15,808 bases of DNA, taken from assembly GCA_002309425.1 (NCBI GenBank), contig DBXD01000060.1, forward strand, positions 1 to 15,808. The letters are read 5' to 3'. Made by a program: the position numbers and the translations under genes. Numbering within the stretch: position 1 is the first letter of the stretch; each line of letters begins with the position of its first letter. Shown one piece after another: positions 1 through 6,415 of the stretch. This DNA is from Cyanobacteria bacterium UBA1221. Lineage in GTDB: Bacteria; Cyanobacteriota; Vampirovibrionia; Gastranaerophilales; Gastranaerophilaceae. The notes under the pieces are model-generated. The model had not been told where the DNA came from, searched no databases, and saw only the letters and a list, made by a program, of their open reading frames with translations.

Positions 1-52
1 ATACTTTGGCGAGAACTTGTCAATCAAGTTCGAGAGCAAGCGAGCTGAGTGC
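1..52. repeat. 52-bp direct repeat, copy 1
   Basis: Matches positions 259-310 at 51 of 52 bases; the only difference is A27 versus G285. It contains an inverted repeat, GAACTTG (13-19) and CAAGTTC (25-31), around a 5-nt loop. The window begins exactly where the repeat begins, so the true left boundary may lie outside. It looks like an interspersed or tandem intergenic repeat; its function is unknown. Confidence 0.9.
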
Positions 53-258
53 GAAGGCTTGATTGTGAAAGAATGAAATTCTGAAACAATCAACCGCAGA
101 CACGTTAAAAGCGAGTGCAGCGATACAGCCTTGTATCGCCCAGTTTCTTTTTCTTTGGCAAAAAGAAAAAGAAACCAAAAAGAAAGCAATATTTAGGCAG
201 TTTTTAGCATTAAAAAGTTCTCTATAATCTCCGACAGTGTCGGGGGTTTTATGTTACG
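53..258. other. Hairpin-rich spacer between the two 52-bp repeats
   Basis: No credible gene is seen here. It holds three further inverted repeats in a row. TTGATTGT (59-66) pairs with ACAATCAA (86-93) and encloses a small GAAT/ATTC stem (71-74 with 78-81). CGATACA (121-127) pairs with TGTATCG (132-138) around a 4-nt loop. A perfect 14-bp arm at 143-156 pairs with 162-175 around the loop GGCAA. Together with the repeat's own stem this makes four consecutive hairpins in about 175 nt. It may be a mobile-type intergenic repeat or a structured RNA; the sequence alone does not decide. Confidence 0.6.
228..250 (+). terminator. Possible weak rho-independent terminator
   Basis: A short GC stem, CCGAC (231-235) with GTCGG (239-243) around a 3-nt loop, is extended by possible wobble pairs and followed by GGG and a T4 run at 247-250. 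It would stop plus-strand transcription of the hairpin region. The stem and T-run are short, so this is tentative. Confidence 0.35.
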
Positions 259-310
259 ATACTTTGGCGAGAACTTGTCAATCAGGTTCGAGAGCAAGCG
301 AGCTGAGTGC
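259..310. repeat. 52-bp direct repeat, copy 2
   Basis: Second copy of the repeat at 1-52, starting 258 bp further on. The single change (G285) turns an A-U pair of the internal 7-bp stem (271-277 with 283-289) into a G-U pair, so the stem could still form in RNA. Sequence similarity stops at the TGC at 308-310. Immediately to its right begins the broken small gene at 319-526. Confidence 0.9.
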
Positions 311-318
311 TATATATT

Positions 319-526
319 TTAAGTATTTTCTTCAATAATCTCTCTTGTTATAACTTTATCCCTAAGATTTGGCGCAATTGGTGCTGTTAATTTTCCTTTA
401 TTTTTGAAATTCAAAACAATATCAGTAGGATATGTTTCTATATTTCAGAACATTTTGTGAATTATTATATCTGTTATAATTCAGCGAACGATTGTATAAT
501 TCAACATTGTTGAAATTTATTTTCAT
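319..526 (-). pseudogene. Frameshifted small gene (68 aa if repaired)
   Basis: From the ATG at 524-526 the frame reads MKINFNNVELYNRSLNYN and onward, then hits TGA soon after a run of three A (plus-strand T443-445). Removing one base from that run joins the frame to a second segment beginning NIETYPTDIVLNF and ending REIIEENT followed by TAA at 319-321. That gives 27 + 41 = 68 residues with no other stop. The N-terminal part is Asn/Tyr-rich; I do not recognise the family. Its upstream region closely matches that of the YkgJ-like gene at 610-1395. The most likely reading is a small gene broken by a one-base insertion. A sequencing error is the alternative, and the run is only three bases long, which makes error less likely. 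No Shine-Dalgarno is visible. Confidence 0.6.
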
Positions 527-530
527 ATAA

Positions 531-560
531 ATTCTAAAAAACGTAAAAAATATTTTTTGC
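531..560 (-). promoter_or_regulatory. Promoter-like element of the broken small gene
   Basis: On the minus strand, GCAAAAAAT starts at 560 and TAGAAT (five of six matches to the -10 consensus) lies at 536-531, 24 nt later. Only four bases separate TAGAAT from the ATG, so a transcript would start at or next to the start codon. It aligns without gaps to the element at 1400-1429. Confidence 0.5.
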
Positions 561-609
561 TTGCTGTTAAAACATATTAATATCTTTATTCCAAATCTTC
601 AAACAACGG

Positions 610-1395
610 CTACTTTTCAAGTGTTTTTAAAAACGGCTGCCAAATTTTTTCGATAAAGACTTCATTTAAATTATATTGGTCAGCAACATACTTTTGTACA
701 ACTTGCATAGGGATTCCTACATAACCGTTATTTTCCAGTCTTGCCTTTGTTCTGTAACAAAGTTCCGGATATTTTTCGGGATTATGCCAAGGACATGGAG
801 CTTCATCGCTTCCAACTTTATGACAAGGCATTGGCCTGCTTACGATTTCCCCGCTTTCATCTTTTATACCGTCGTATATAGCACAAAGATTTGTCCCACG
901 GTCTTTAAACATGCATATATTTTCAGCATTCACCTGTACTTCAAAAAAAGATTTGTCTTTTAATTCAGGATTTGTAACCGGTGTGAACAGTTCAGAGTCA
1001 CCGATTAATTGTTTTAATTTTTTGTTGATTTCTGTAAGAAGCTCTTCTAATTGTTTAATTTTTCCGGAATCGGTTTCTTTTGATATTGCATCAATATAGG
1101 TGTTTGCAAGTTTGTTCAGTGTTTGTACTTCTGGATTTTCAGAATTTACAACCCATTTCACAATTGAAGATTTGATTAATAATGTACTTTTTAGTCCATC
1201 TGTCATCATTTTGTAAGATGTATATAATTTGTCCGCAATTATTTTCAAATTTGCGTTCATAACAGTACCATGGTCACAACAAGCACCATGACACAAATCT
1301 GCACATATTTCTTTAGAAGTATACCCTCTAAAACTTGTTCTTTGAGAATAATTATTTTGATAATGACTGTTTGGTAATATTTGCAAAACTTTCAT
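610..1395 (-). CDS. Cys-rich YkgJ-like (zinc/iron-chelating type) protein
   Basis: A 261-aa protein with nine cysteines. An N-terminal cluster C31, C35, C39, C40 (CADLCHGACC) is followed by C161, C171 in ICMFKDRGTNLCAIYDG, then RPMPC at C191, C201 and C213. This order (Cys cluster ending in CC, then C-x9-C-x-IY, then RP-x-x-C) is what the YkgJ/UPF0153 family shows. That family is thought to bind zinc, iron or an Fe-S cluster, with no well-established reaction. The segment between about residues 50 and 150 is a helical insert not typical of short YkgJ proteins. An N-terminal TSFRG tag (residues 20-24) resembles tags on other proteins in this window. There is no signal peptide and no membrane segment. 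It starts 44 nt after rsmI ends and has its own promoter-like element. No Shine-Dalgarno precedes the ATG. The family call is moderately firm; the function is unknown. Confidence 0.7.
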   Translation of the reverse strand: MKVLQILPNSHYQNNYSQRTSFRGYTSKEICADLCHGACCDHGTVMNANLKIIADKLYTSYKMMTDGLKSTLLIKSSIVKWVVNSENPEVQTLNKLANTYIDAISKETDSGKIKQLEELLTEINKKLKQLIGDSELFTPVTNPELKDKSFFEVQVNAENICMFKDRGTNLCAIYDGIKDESGEIVSRPMPCHKVGSDEAPCPWHNPEKYPELCYRTKARLENNGYVGIPMQVVQKYVADQYNLNEVFIEKIWQPFLKTLEK

Positions 1396-1399
1396 ATCA

Positions 1400-1429
1400 A
1401 ATATAAAACCCGTAAAAAAAATTTTTTGC
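1400..1429 (-). promoter_or_regulatory. Promoter-like element, leaderless start predicted
   Basis: On the minus strand, GCAAAAAAT starts at 1429 and TATATT lies at 1405-1400, 24 nt after the G. TATATT is separated from the ATG (1395) by TGAT only. Over 41 nt through the first two codons it matches the region upstream of the pseudogene at 34 positions without a gap. A transcript from this -10 would begin at the start codon, consistent with the lack of a ribosome binding site. Confidence 0.5.
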
Positions 1430-1439
1430 CGGTTTAAAG

Positions 1440-2255
1440 TTATTTATGGCTTATTAAATATTCATAAATTTCATTTTTGCTTATGCCGTACAGAGTCGAT
1501 AAAATCACGGAAATATCTTTATCCGAAAAGTTTTTATTTTTTAACTGCTTAATTCTTTCTGAATATTCTTCAACGGAGTTTTCAATTTTTTCTGAATGAA
1601 CCATTACGACAAGTTCGCCTTTTATTTCACCATTAGAAAAGTGATTTATAATATTAATAACATTGTCCGTCATAACTTCTTCAAATACTTTGGTAAGTTC
1701 TCTGCCGACAGATACAACAGCAGAGGTGTTTACGTCTTTAATAATCTTCAGAGTATCCAAAAGTCTGTTTGGGGATTCATAAAACAGAGTATCAATATTT
1801 TTATGGTTGTTTAAAATCTCAACGATTTGTTTCTCCGACTTTGGAAGAAAGCCTATAAAACAAAATTCCTCCGTTTCTCGCGGTATTTGGGATAAGAAAG
1901 TCACAACAGCATTTGCACCTGGCAGAGAAGTAACGCTGATACCCTCTTTCTTCAGTTCCTTTACAAGGATTGACCCCGGATCACAAAATAACGGGGTACC
2001 CGCATCTGACACCAGTGCTACTTTTTTACCTTCTTTTATCAGCGAAACAAATTGGTTTACCCGCTCACGCTCGTTGAATTTATGGTAAGAGATACATTTT
2101 GTCCCAATAGAGTATTGATTGAGGATTTTTTGGGTGTTTCTGGAATCCTCACAAGCTATTATATCAACAGATTTCAAAATCTCTATTGCCCTTAGTGTAA
2201 TATCGCCAAGATTTCCTATTGGCGTAGGTACTATATAAAAATCAAATTCCCGCAT
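1440..2255 (-). CDS. rsmI: 16S rRNA (cytidine1402-2'-O)-methyltransferase RsmI
   Basis: A 271-aa SAM-dependent tetrapyrrole-methylase-fold enzyme that 2'-O-methylates C1402 in the decoding centre of 16S rRNA; cytoplasmic. The N-terminal signature VPTPIGNLGDITLRA (residues 9-23) is diagnostic of RsmI. It is followed by CEDSRNT (35-41), SDAGTPLFCDPG (83-94), LPGANAV (111-117), GFLP (135-138) and FYESPNRLL (158-166), all in the family order and at the usual length. The ATG at 2255 opens directly into the family's N-terminus. No Shine-Dalgarno is visible; instead an extended -10-like TGGTAGAAT ends six bases before the ATG. It lies 46 nt downstream of the M16 peptidase and 44 nt upstream of the YkgJ-like gene, so co-transcription is also possible. 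Confidence 0.96.
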   Translation of the reverse strand: MREFDFYIVPTPIGNLGDITLRAIEILKSVDIIACEDSRNTQKILNQYSIGTKCISYHKFNERERVNQFVSLIKEGKKVALVSDAGTPLFCDPGSILVKELKKEGISVTSLPGANAVVTFLSQIPRETEEFCFIGFLPKSEKQIVEILNNHKNIDTLFYESPNRLLDTLKIIKDVNTSAVVSVGRELTKVFEEVMTDNVINIINHFSNGEIKGELVVMVHSEKIENSVEEYSERIKQLKNKNFSDKDISVILSTLYGISKNEIYEYLISHK

Positions 2256-2261
2256 AAGATG

Positions 2262-2270
2262 ATTCTACCA
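2262..2270 (-). promoter_or_regulatory. Extended -10-like box directly before rsmI
   Basis: On the minus strand, TGG-TAGAAT (TGn extension plus five of six -10 matches) ends six bases before the rsmI ATG, where a transcript would begin at about the start codon. No good -35 is seen. It may instead be chance within the short gap after the M16 gene. Confidence 0.35.
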
Positions 2271-2301
2271 CGAATATGAGGAAATATTACGCAGAAACAA
2301 A

Positions 2302-5118
2302 TTACATTTTTTCAAGTGATTTTAAATAATCTTTGTTTGCATCCAGCGTATTTTTCGTTGCAATAATCGAATATACAGGCTCACCTGCAAATACATAATT
2401 TGCAGCATTAAAGATATCATCAACCGTTATTTGGTCAATCATTTCAAGATATTGATTTTCATAATTCGGTCCGTACCAGTTTGAAGTCCCCTTATATATT
2501 GAGAAATTCTTGTCAGAAACCATCTCATTTCCCGATAATATATCATTTTTTAGTGATAATTTTGCCTTTTCCAATTCTTCGGATGAAACTTTTTCTGATT
2601 TAATTTTATTTATATTTTCTTTAAATCCGTTTATGGATTTCGGGAGATTATCGTAACTTTTTTCGCCCGTTACGTTATTATCAGTTGTTGTCCCTATTGA
2701 TAAAATCATCCTGCCTGTATTATTACGTCTGGATATCCTTGACCTGACAGAATATGCCAATTTTCTGCTTTCTCTTAAATCAAGGAATAATCTTGATGAC
2801 GGGCCTCCGCCAAATATCTGGTTGAGCAGGTCAAAAGTCACTCTGTCTTTAAGGTTTCCGTTATCAACAAATTTGTATGCCATAAGGACATCCGCCTGAC
2901 TCTTATTATCAGTAAGCATCAATACTTTCGGAGATTTTATTGGTTCATAATCATCATTCAAAACATTAACATAAGGATTGACCCTGTCTAACCCGGATAA
3001 AGATATGAGAATATTGTTATTTAACTGAGGTTTTGTTCCTGTCGGAGCAGCAACCGATACTATACCATGAGATTTTGTGTACAATTGGCTATATAAATCT
3101 TTTACCTCATTTAAAGTAAGTGTTTCTAACCCTTTCAGAATTTCTTCTTTTGTATGCCCTGATTTTGGTTCAAGGACAGGCAACAACTTATCCCAAGGAG
3201 TTTTTTCCGCTCTTGATACAACGTCTTTCACCGCTTTAACCGCATCATTAAATGTTTCCTCCGTAAATCTGGGATTTTCCAGAGCTTCTTTTAACGATTT
3301 GTATAAAGCATTATAATCGTCCGCATCCGACATAAAATCGGCGGCAATACCACGCTCATCAGCCCTTAGAGTGACTTTTGTTCCGTCATTTTCCTGAATC
3401 TTTTCAAATTCTTCCCGATTGTGCAGCATTGTTCCGTTTTCTAATATTTCGTTCAAAACTTCATATGCTGCCGGATTTGAGGCATAAACAGGCTGTTCAA
3501 CCCGTTTTGAAATAACTCCGTAAACTCTAGGGTACGGGTTATCATACACTGATACCCTGTAATTATTAACTAAATCATATTGCTTTACGTTACCCATATT
3601 AATTGCTTGTTTAACTTTTCCGGTAAAACTCAACGATTTTGCAGTATTATAATTATTTGATATAGACTCCGTACTGGCTGTTTCAGGGTGTACTACCGTA
3701 ATAGCAGCCTTATTCAAATCAAGGTATTTTTTTGCGGCATCTTGAATATCTTTTGCCGTCAGACTATCTATATAACTTTCAATGTTAGTCATCTCATTAA
3801 CCTGTCCGTCAAGAATAGCCGAACCTATATAACTGTTTACGGCAAATGAAGATTCAAAAGCTTCCGCAAAGCTTTTTTTAATGTCACGTTTTACAATTTT
3901 AAGCTGTTCTTCAGTTACCGGCTGATTTTGAAATTTTTGTATTCTTGAATAGATTTTTTTCAATACTTTTTCACTGTTTTCATCAGAAGATTCCGCAACA
4001 ACCGAAATCATCCTCGGCGCTTTCGGATTAGCCAATAACTTCTCTTGCCAGAAATTAACGTTTGCGTTGTCTTTTTTAAAAATTGCCTTCGCTTCGCTCG
4101 ACTCAAGCAGCAAAGACATCAGCGCTGTCACCTGAATATCTGATTTTAAATCACAGTTTTCCGGCCCGACAAACCCCATTACAATATTTGCGGCCTGCGT
4201 TTTATCTGAAATTATATCCTTTCTTTTGGTTTCCTGTATAGGTACAAGATTTTCATAATGACGGGACTGAGGCGCAGACTTTCTCGATGTAAAATATTTA
4301 GATACTAATTTCATTGCATCTTCCGGCTCAACTTCGCCCGAAACAACAGTTACCATATTTGCTGGGAAATAGTTAGTATTGTAATAATTAACAACATCTT
4401 CTCTTTTTAAATTTGTAATATTATCGGTTGTTCCCGCAATTACATCTTCTGATGTCGTTTTAATATTAAAAAGAGTCTTTATTGTTTCATTAAACGCTAT
4501 ATTCCCCGGTTCGGATGTTGCCATATTAATTTCTGAATTTACAATACCTTTTTCTTTTTCAAGCATATCCAGAGCAAACTTTGGAGATTCTATCATTGAA
4601 GCATGTATTCTCATTTCTTCTTCTAAGTCGTTATCATTAAGTAAATTTGAAGATATAAAATAATTTGTTTCTGCCATACTCGTACAAGCATTAGTATCAG
4701 CACCTATTTTATCTGCTGTCGCAAAAAATTCTCCTGCTTCAAGCCCTTCCGATCCGTTAAACAAATTATGCTCAATATAGTGACTTATTCCTCTGATATT
4801 ATCAGGTTCATTAAAAGAACCTGTGTTTACATATGTACGCAATACAGTGTTACCGTCTTTAGGAACAATAACAACCGACTGACCATTTGCTAACTTGTAA
4901 CAATGAGCCTTTATACCGTATGGCATATTGATTTCTCCGACCTTGGTATATGGCATGGGAACTTTCACGTCGTAATCAGCATATGCTTTTGAAATACCGC
5001 TCATTCCCTGGGGATTAGTCTGATTTGCGTTACCGAATGAGGTTTTATCCCTTTTCTTTTGTTTTTCACTTACTGAATATAATGTTTTTGAATAATAATT
5101 GCTTACCTTTTGAACCAT
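2302..5118 (-). CDS. Two-domain M16 family zinc metallopeptidase
   Basis: A 938-aa protein built as two M16 (pitrilysin/processing-peptidase-like) halves. The first half keeps the inverted zinc motif HYIEH (H113, E116, H117), with the third ligand probably E196 in GIVNSEI, about 80 residues on, so it looks catalytically competent. The second half carries the usual inactive-half motif GGGPSSRLF followed by LRESRKLAYSV (about residues 768-790). Families of this type degrade peptides in a clamshell chamber. There is no signal peptide. The first ~50 residues are polar and probably disordered, with TSFGN at 26-30, a tag shared with other proteins here. The start is supported by AAGGGA eight bases before the ATG. 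It is divergent from the plus-strand gene at 5272 and is the first gene of a likely unit with rsmI. Whether it acts in the cytoplasm or is exported by another route cannot be told. Confidence 0.93.
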   Translation of the reverse strand: MVQKVSNYYSKTLYSVSEKQKKRDKTSFGNANQTNPQGMSGISKAYADYDVKVPMPYTKVGEINMPYGIKAHCYKLANGQSVVIVPKDGNTVLRTYVNTGSFNEPDNIRGISHYIEHNLFNGSEGLEAGEFFATADKIGADTNACTSMAETNYFISSNLLNDNDLEEEMRIHASMIESPKFALDMLEKEKGIVNSEINMATSEPGNIAFNETIKTLFNIKTTSEDVIAGTTDNITNLKREDVVNYYNTNYFPANMVTVVSGEVEPEDAMKLVSKYFTSRKSAPQSRHYENLVPIQETKRKDIISDKTQAANIVMGFVGPENCDLKSDIQVTALMSLLLESSEAKAIFKKDNANVNFWQEKLLANPKAPRMISVVAESSDENSEKVLKKIYSRIQKFQNQPVTEEQLKIVKRDIKKSFAEAFESSFAVNSYIGSAILDGQVNEMTNIESYIDSLTAKDIQDAAKKYLDLNKAAITVVHPETASTESISNNYNTAKSLSFTGKVKQAINMGNVKQYDLVNNYRVSVYDNPYPRVYGVISKRVEQPVYASNPAAYEVLNEILENGTMLHNREEFEKIQENDGTKVTLRADERGIAADFMSDADDYNALYKSLKEALENPRFTEETFNDAVKAVKDVVSRAEKTPWDKLLPVLEPKSGHTKEEILKGLETLTLNEVKDLYSQLYTKSHGIVSVAAPTGTKPQLNNNILISLSGLDRVNPYVNVLNDDYEPIKSPKVLMLTDNKSQADVLMAYKFVDNGNLKDRVTFDLLNQIFGGGPSSRLFLDLRESRKLAYSVRSRISRRNNTGRMILSIGTTTDNNVTGEKSYDNLPKSINGFKENINKIKSEKVSSEELEKAKLSLKNDILSGNEMVSDKNFSIYKGTSNWYGPNYENQYLEMIDQITVDDIFNAANYVFAGEPVYSIIATKNTLDANKDYLKSLEKM

Positions 5119-5137
5119 ATTAAATTTCCCTTACTTT

Positions 5138-5168
5138 TATATAAAAACATAAATAACCAAAAAATTGC
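5138..5168 (-). promoter_or_regulatory. Promoter-like element of the M16 peptidase gene
   Basis: On the minus strand, GCAATTTT starts at 5168 and TATATA lies at 5143-5138, 25 nt after the G. The mRNA leader would be about 13 nt and contain the AAGGGA ribosome binding site. GCAATTTT forms an 8-bp inverted repeat with the matching element of the divergent gene (5213-5220). Confidence 0.5.
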
Positions 5169-5212
5169 GCATTAAAATGTTAAATTTTGTAACGCAAAAA
5201 TTTATAAAAAAA

Positions 5213-5243
5213 GCAATTTTCAGAATAAAAAAAACTTTATAGA
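5213..5243 (+). promoter_or_regulatory. Promoter-like element of the divergent small gene
   Basis: GCAATTTT (5213-5220) is followed by TATAGA at 5238-5243, with the same 25-nt offset as in the facing M16 promoter. TTTTCA (5217-5222) plus a 15-nt gap to the TATA is not a good canonical -35/-10 pair. The two divergent elements lie within a 153-bp intergenic region. Confidence 0.45.
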
Positions 5244-5271
5244 TATATAAAGAGGTTATAAGGATAACAAC

Positions 5272-5475
5272 ATGAAAGAACAAGACTTAAACACTATGAT
5301 GTCCGTAGTTTCAGATCCTATCTGTAACGTTTATAAAATAAGAAACAGAAAAGATTTGGAAGAGATACAACGAATTATACGCATCTTCAATATTTCAGAA
5401 GAACAACATAATAAACATACAATGTTGTCCATAAAGAACCTTGCGACATTTAAGTTGGTACTGAGTAATAACTAG
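5272..5475 (+). CDS. Hypothetical 67-aa protein, only plus-strand gene
   Basis: A 67-residue, soluble-looking, mainly helical protein with no recognised motif; one Cys (C18) and a charged middle (KIRNRKDLEEIQRIIRIF). I do not recognise it. Three signals support it as a real gene. AAGGA sits 7 nt before the ATG. A promoter-like TATA region lies upstream. A perfect terminator palindrome follows 16 nt after its stop. The AAGG of the ribosome binding site forms the loop of a possible small hairpin (GTTAT 5255-5259 with ATAAC 5264-5268), which might modulate translation; the stem is only 5 bp and A-T rich. A second purine run (AGAGG, 5251-5255) lies further up. It is transcribed away from the M16 gene and toward dgkA. 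Confidence 0.75.
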   Translation: MKEQDLNTMMSVVSDPICNVYKIRNRKDLEEIQRIIRIFNISEEQHNKHTMLSIKNLATFKLVLSNN

Positions 5476-5491
5476 ATTATCTTATAATATG

Positions 5492-5527
5492 AAAACAAAA
5501 GCGGTTTTTAAAAACCGCTTTTGTTTT
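5492..5527. terminator. Bidirectional rho-independent terminator
   Basis: A perfect 36-bp palindrome with 18-bp arms (5492-5509 and 5510-5527). Its core is GCGG/CCGC, with A-rich flanks that become T-runs on either strand. It sits between the convergent 67-aa gene and dgkA and overlaps two bases of the dgkA stop codon, so one element can end both units. Confidence 0.93.
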
Positions 5528-5915
5528 ATGCAATAAAAGAACATATCAGTTTAAATATTGGCGGAAGGAATATTATAAGTCCGATTGCAGCTGCAATAAA
5601 TGTAGCAAACATAACGGCACCCGCAGAAATATCCTTTGCCATCCCGACAAGAACAGAATATTTATTATGAAATACCGCATCCAAAGAAAATTCTATTGCG
5701 GAATTTATCATTTCAAATCCGACAACCAGACAAATTGCCAGTAAAACCAGACAAATTTTAGTCGCCGATAAACCCAGCGCTATCCCGGATAAAATTGTTA
5801 ATGTACCGATAAGGAAATGAATTCTTATGTTTCTTTCGCTCTTTAATACTATTCTTAACCCTTTTCTTGCGTTTTTAAATGTTTTTCTAAACCCTTGTGT
5901 TTTGTATTTTGTCAT
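5526..5915 (-). CDS. dgkA: Undecaprenol/diacylglycerol kinase, DgkA family
   Basis: A 129-aa integral membrane lipid kinase. It keeps the family landmarks: SERNIRIH (residues 26-33), the signature GFEMINSAIEFSLD (66-79) with E68, N71 and E75, and MAKDISAGAV (92-101) with K94 and D95. Three hydrophobic helices follow the polar N-terminus (about 34-54, 55-75, 98-125). In bacteria with this gene order the enzyme usually phosphorylates undecaprenol to supply lipid carrier for wall and glycan synthesis, rather than recycling diacylglycerol, so UdpK is the likelier role. Its start overlaps the end of ybeY by 29 nt, which suggests translational coupling, and it is the last gene before the palindromic terminator. 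The gene symbol is by family. Confidence 0.92.
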   Translation of the reverse strand: MTKYKTQGFRKTFKNARKGLRIVLKSERNIRIHFLIGTLTILSGIALGLSATKICLVLLAICLVVGFEMINSAIEFSLDAVFHNKYSVLVGMAKDISAGAVMFATFIAAAIGLIIFLPPIFKLICSFIA

Positions 5916-6414
5916 ACCCCATAGCCTTTAATGCTTGAATTTGTTTATCAACAACAAAATTATAATCTTCTTCCGTTTGATGGTCAAATCCCAACAAGTG
6001 AAGTATCCCGTGAGCAATTAAAAATAACAATTCGTACTCATCTGTTACCCCTTGTTTTACGGCTTCTTCTTTAACCTTATCCAATGCCAAAACGATTTCG
6101 CCAAGATTTATTTCACCGTCAAAAATAAATCGCTCTGTTTCTTCGGTATCCGCAAATATTGCAAAAGTAATTATATCAGCAGGATAATCCTTATTTCTGT
6201 ATTCTTTATTTATACTGTGAGTTTTCACGCTGTCACAATACAATATATCAAAAGAAATCACTTTATACTTATAACCGGCAAGACAACAACCCTTAGAGAT
6301 TTCAGGCTGTTCAAGATAAAACTTTAAAATCTTGCTAGCTTTTTCTATAAAAAACTTTTCATCTATATCCCAATCGTTATAAATATTTTCACTAAAAATA
6401 TTTATCTTTGCCAT
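5887..6414 (-). CDS. ybeY: Endoribonuclease YbeY (16S rRNA maturation)
   Basis: A 175-aa zinc-dependent endoribonuclease involved in 16S rRNA 3'-end maturation and ribosome quality control; cytoplasmic. The metal site HGILHLLGFDH (H135, H139, H145) is intact. Upstream, INKEYRNKDYPADIITFAI (68-86) corresponds to the family's LNxxYRxxDxPTDVLSF segment, and LGEIVLA (104-110) to GDIxI. The ATG at 6414 follows GAGG with a 6-nt spacer and lies one base after the pgpH stop (6416-6418); its 3' end overlaps dgkA. A slightly long N-terminal region (about 20 residues) is within the family range. This pgpH-ybeY-dgkA order is well known in other bacteria. Confidence 0.96.
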   Translation of the reverse strand: MAKINIFSENIYNDWDIDEKFFIEKASKILKFYLEQPEISKGCCLAGYKYKVISFDILYCDSVKTHSINKEYRNKDYPADIITFAIFADTEETERFIFDGEINLGEIVLALDKVKEEAVKQGVTDEYELLFLIAHGILHLLGFDHQTEEDYNFVVDKQIQALKAMGYDKIQNTRV

Positions 6415-6415
6415 C

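Noticed and set aside
1..310. CRISPR array
   Set aside because: Only two repeat copies, 258 bp apart, with hairpins between them rather than short unique spacers, and no cas genes.
676..963. 95-codon plus-strand frame over the YkgJ-like gene
   Set aside because: Antisense to a gene with a clear Cys pattern; no start signals.
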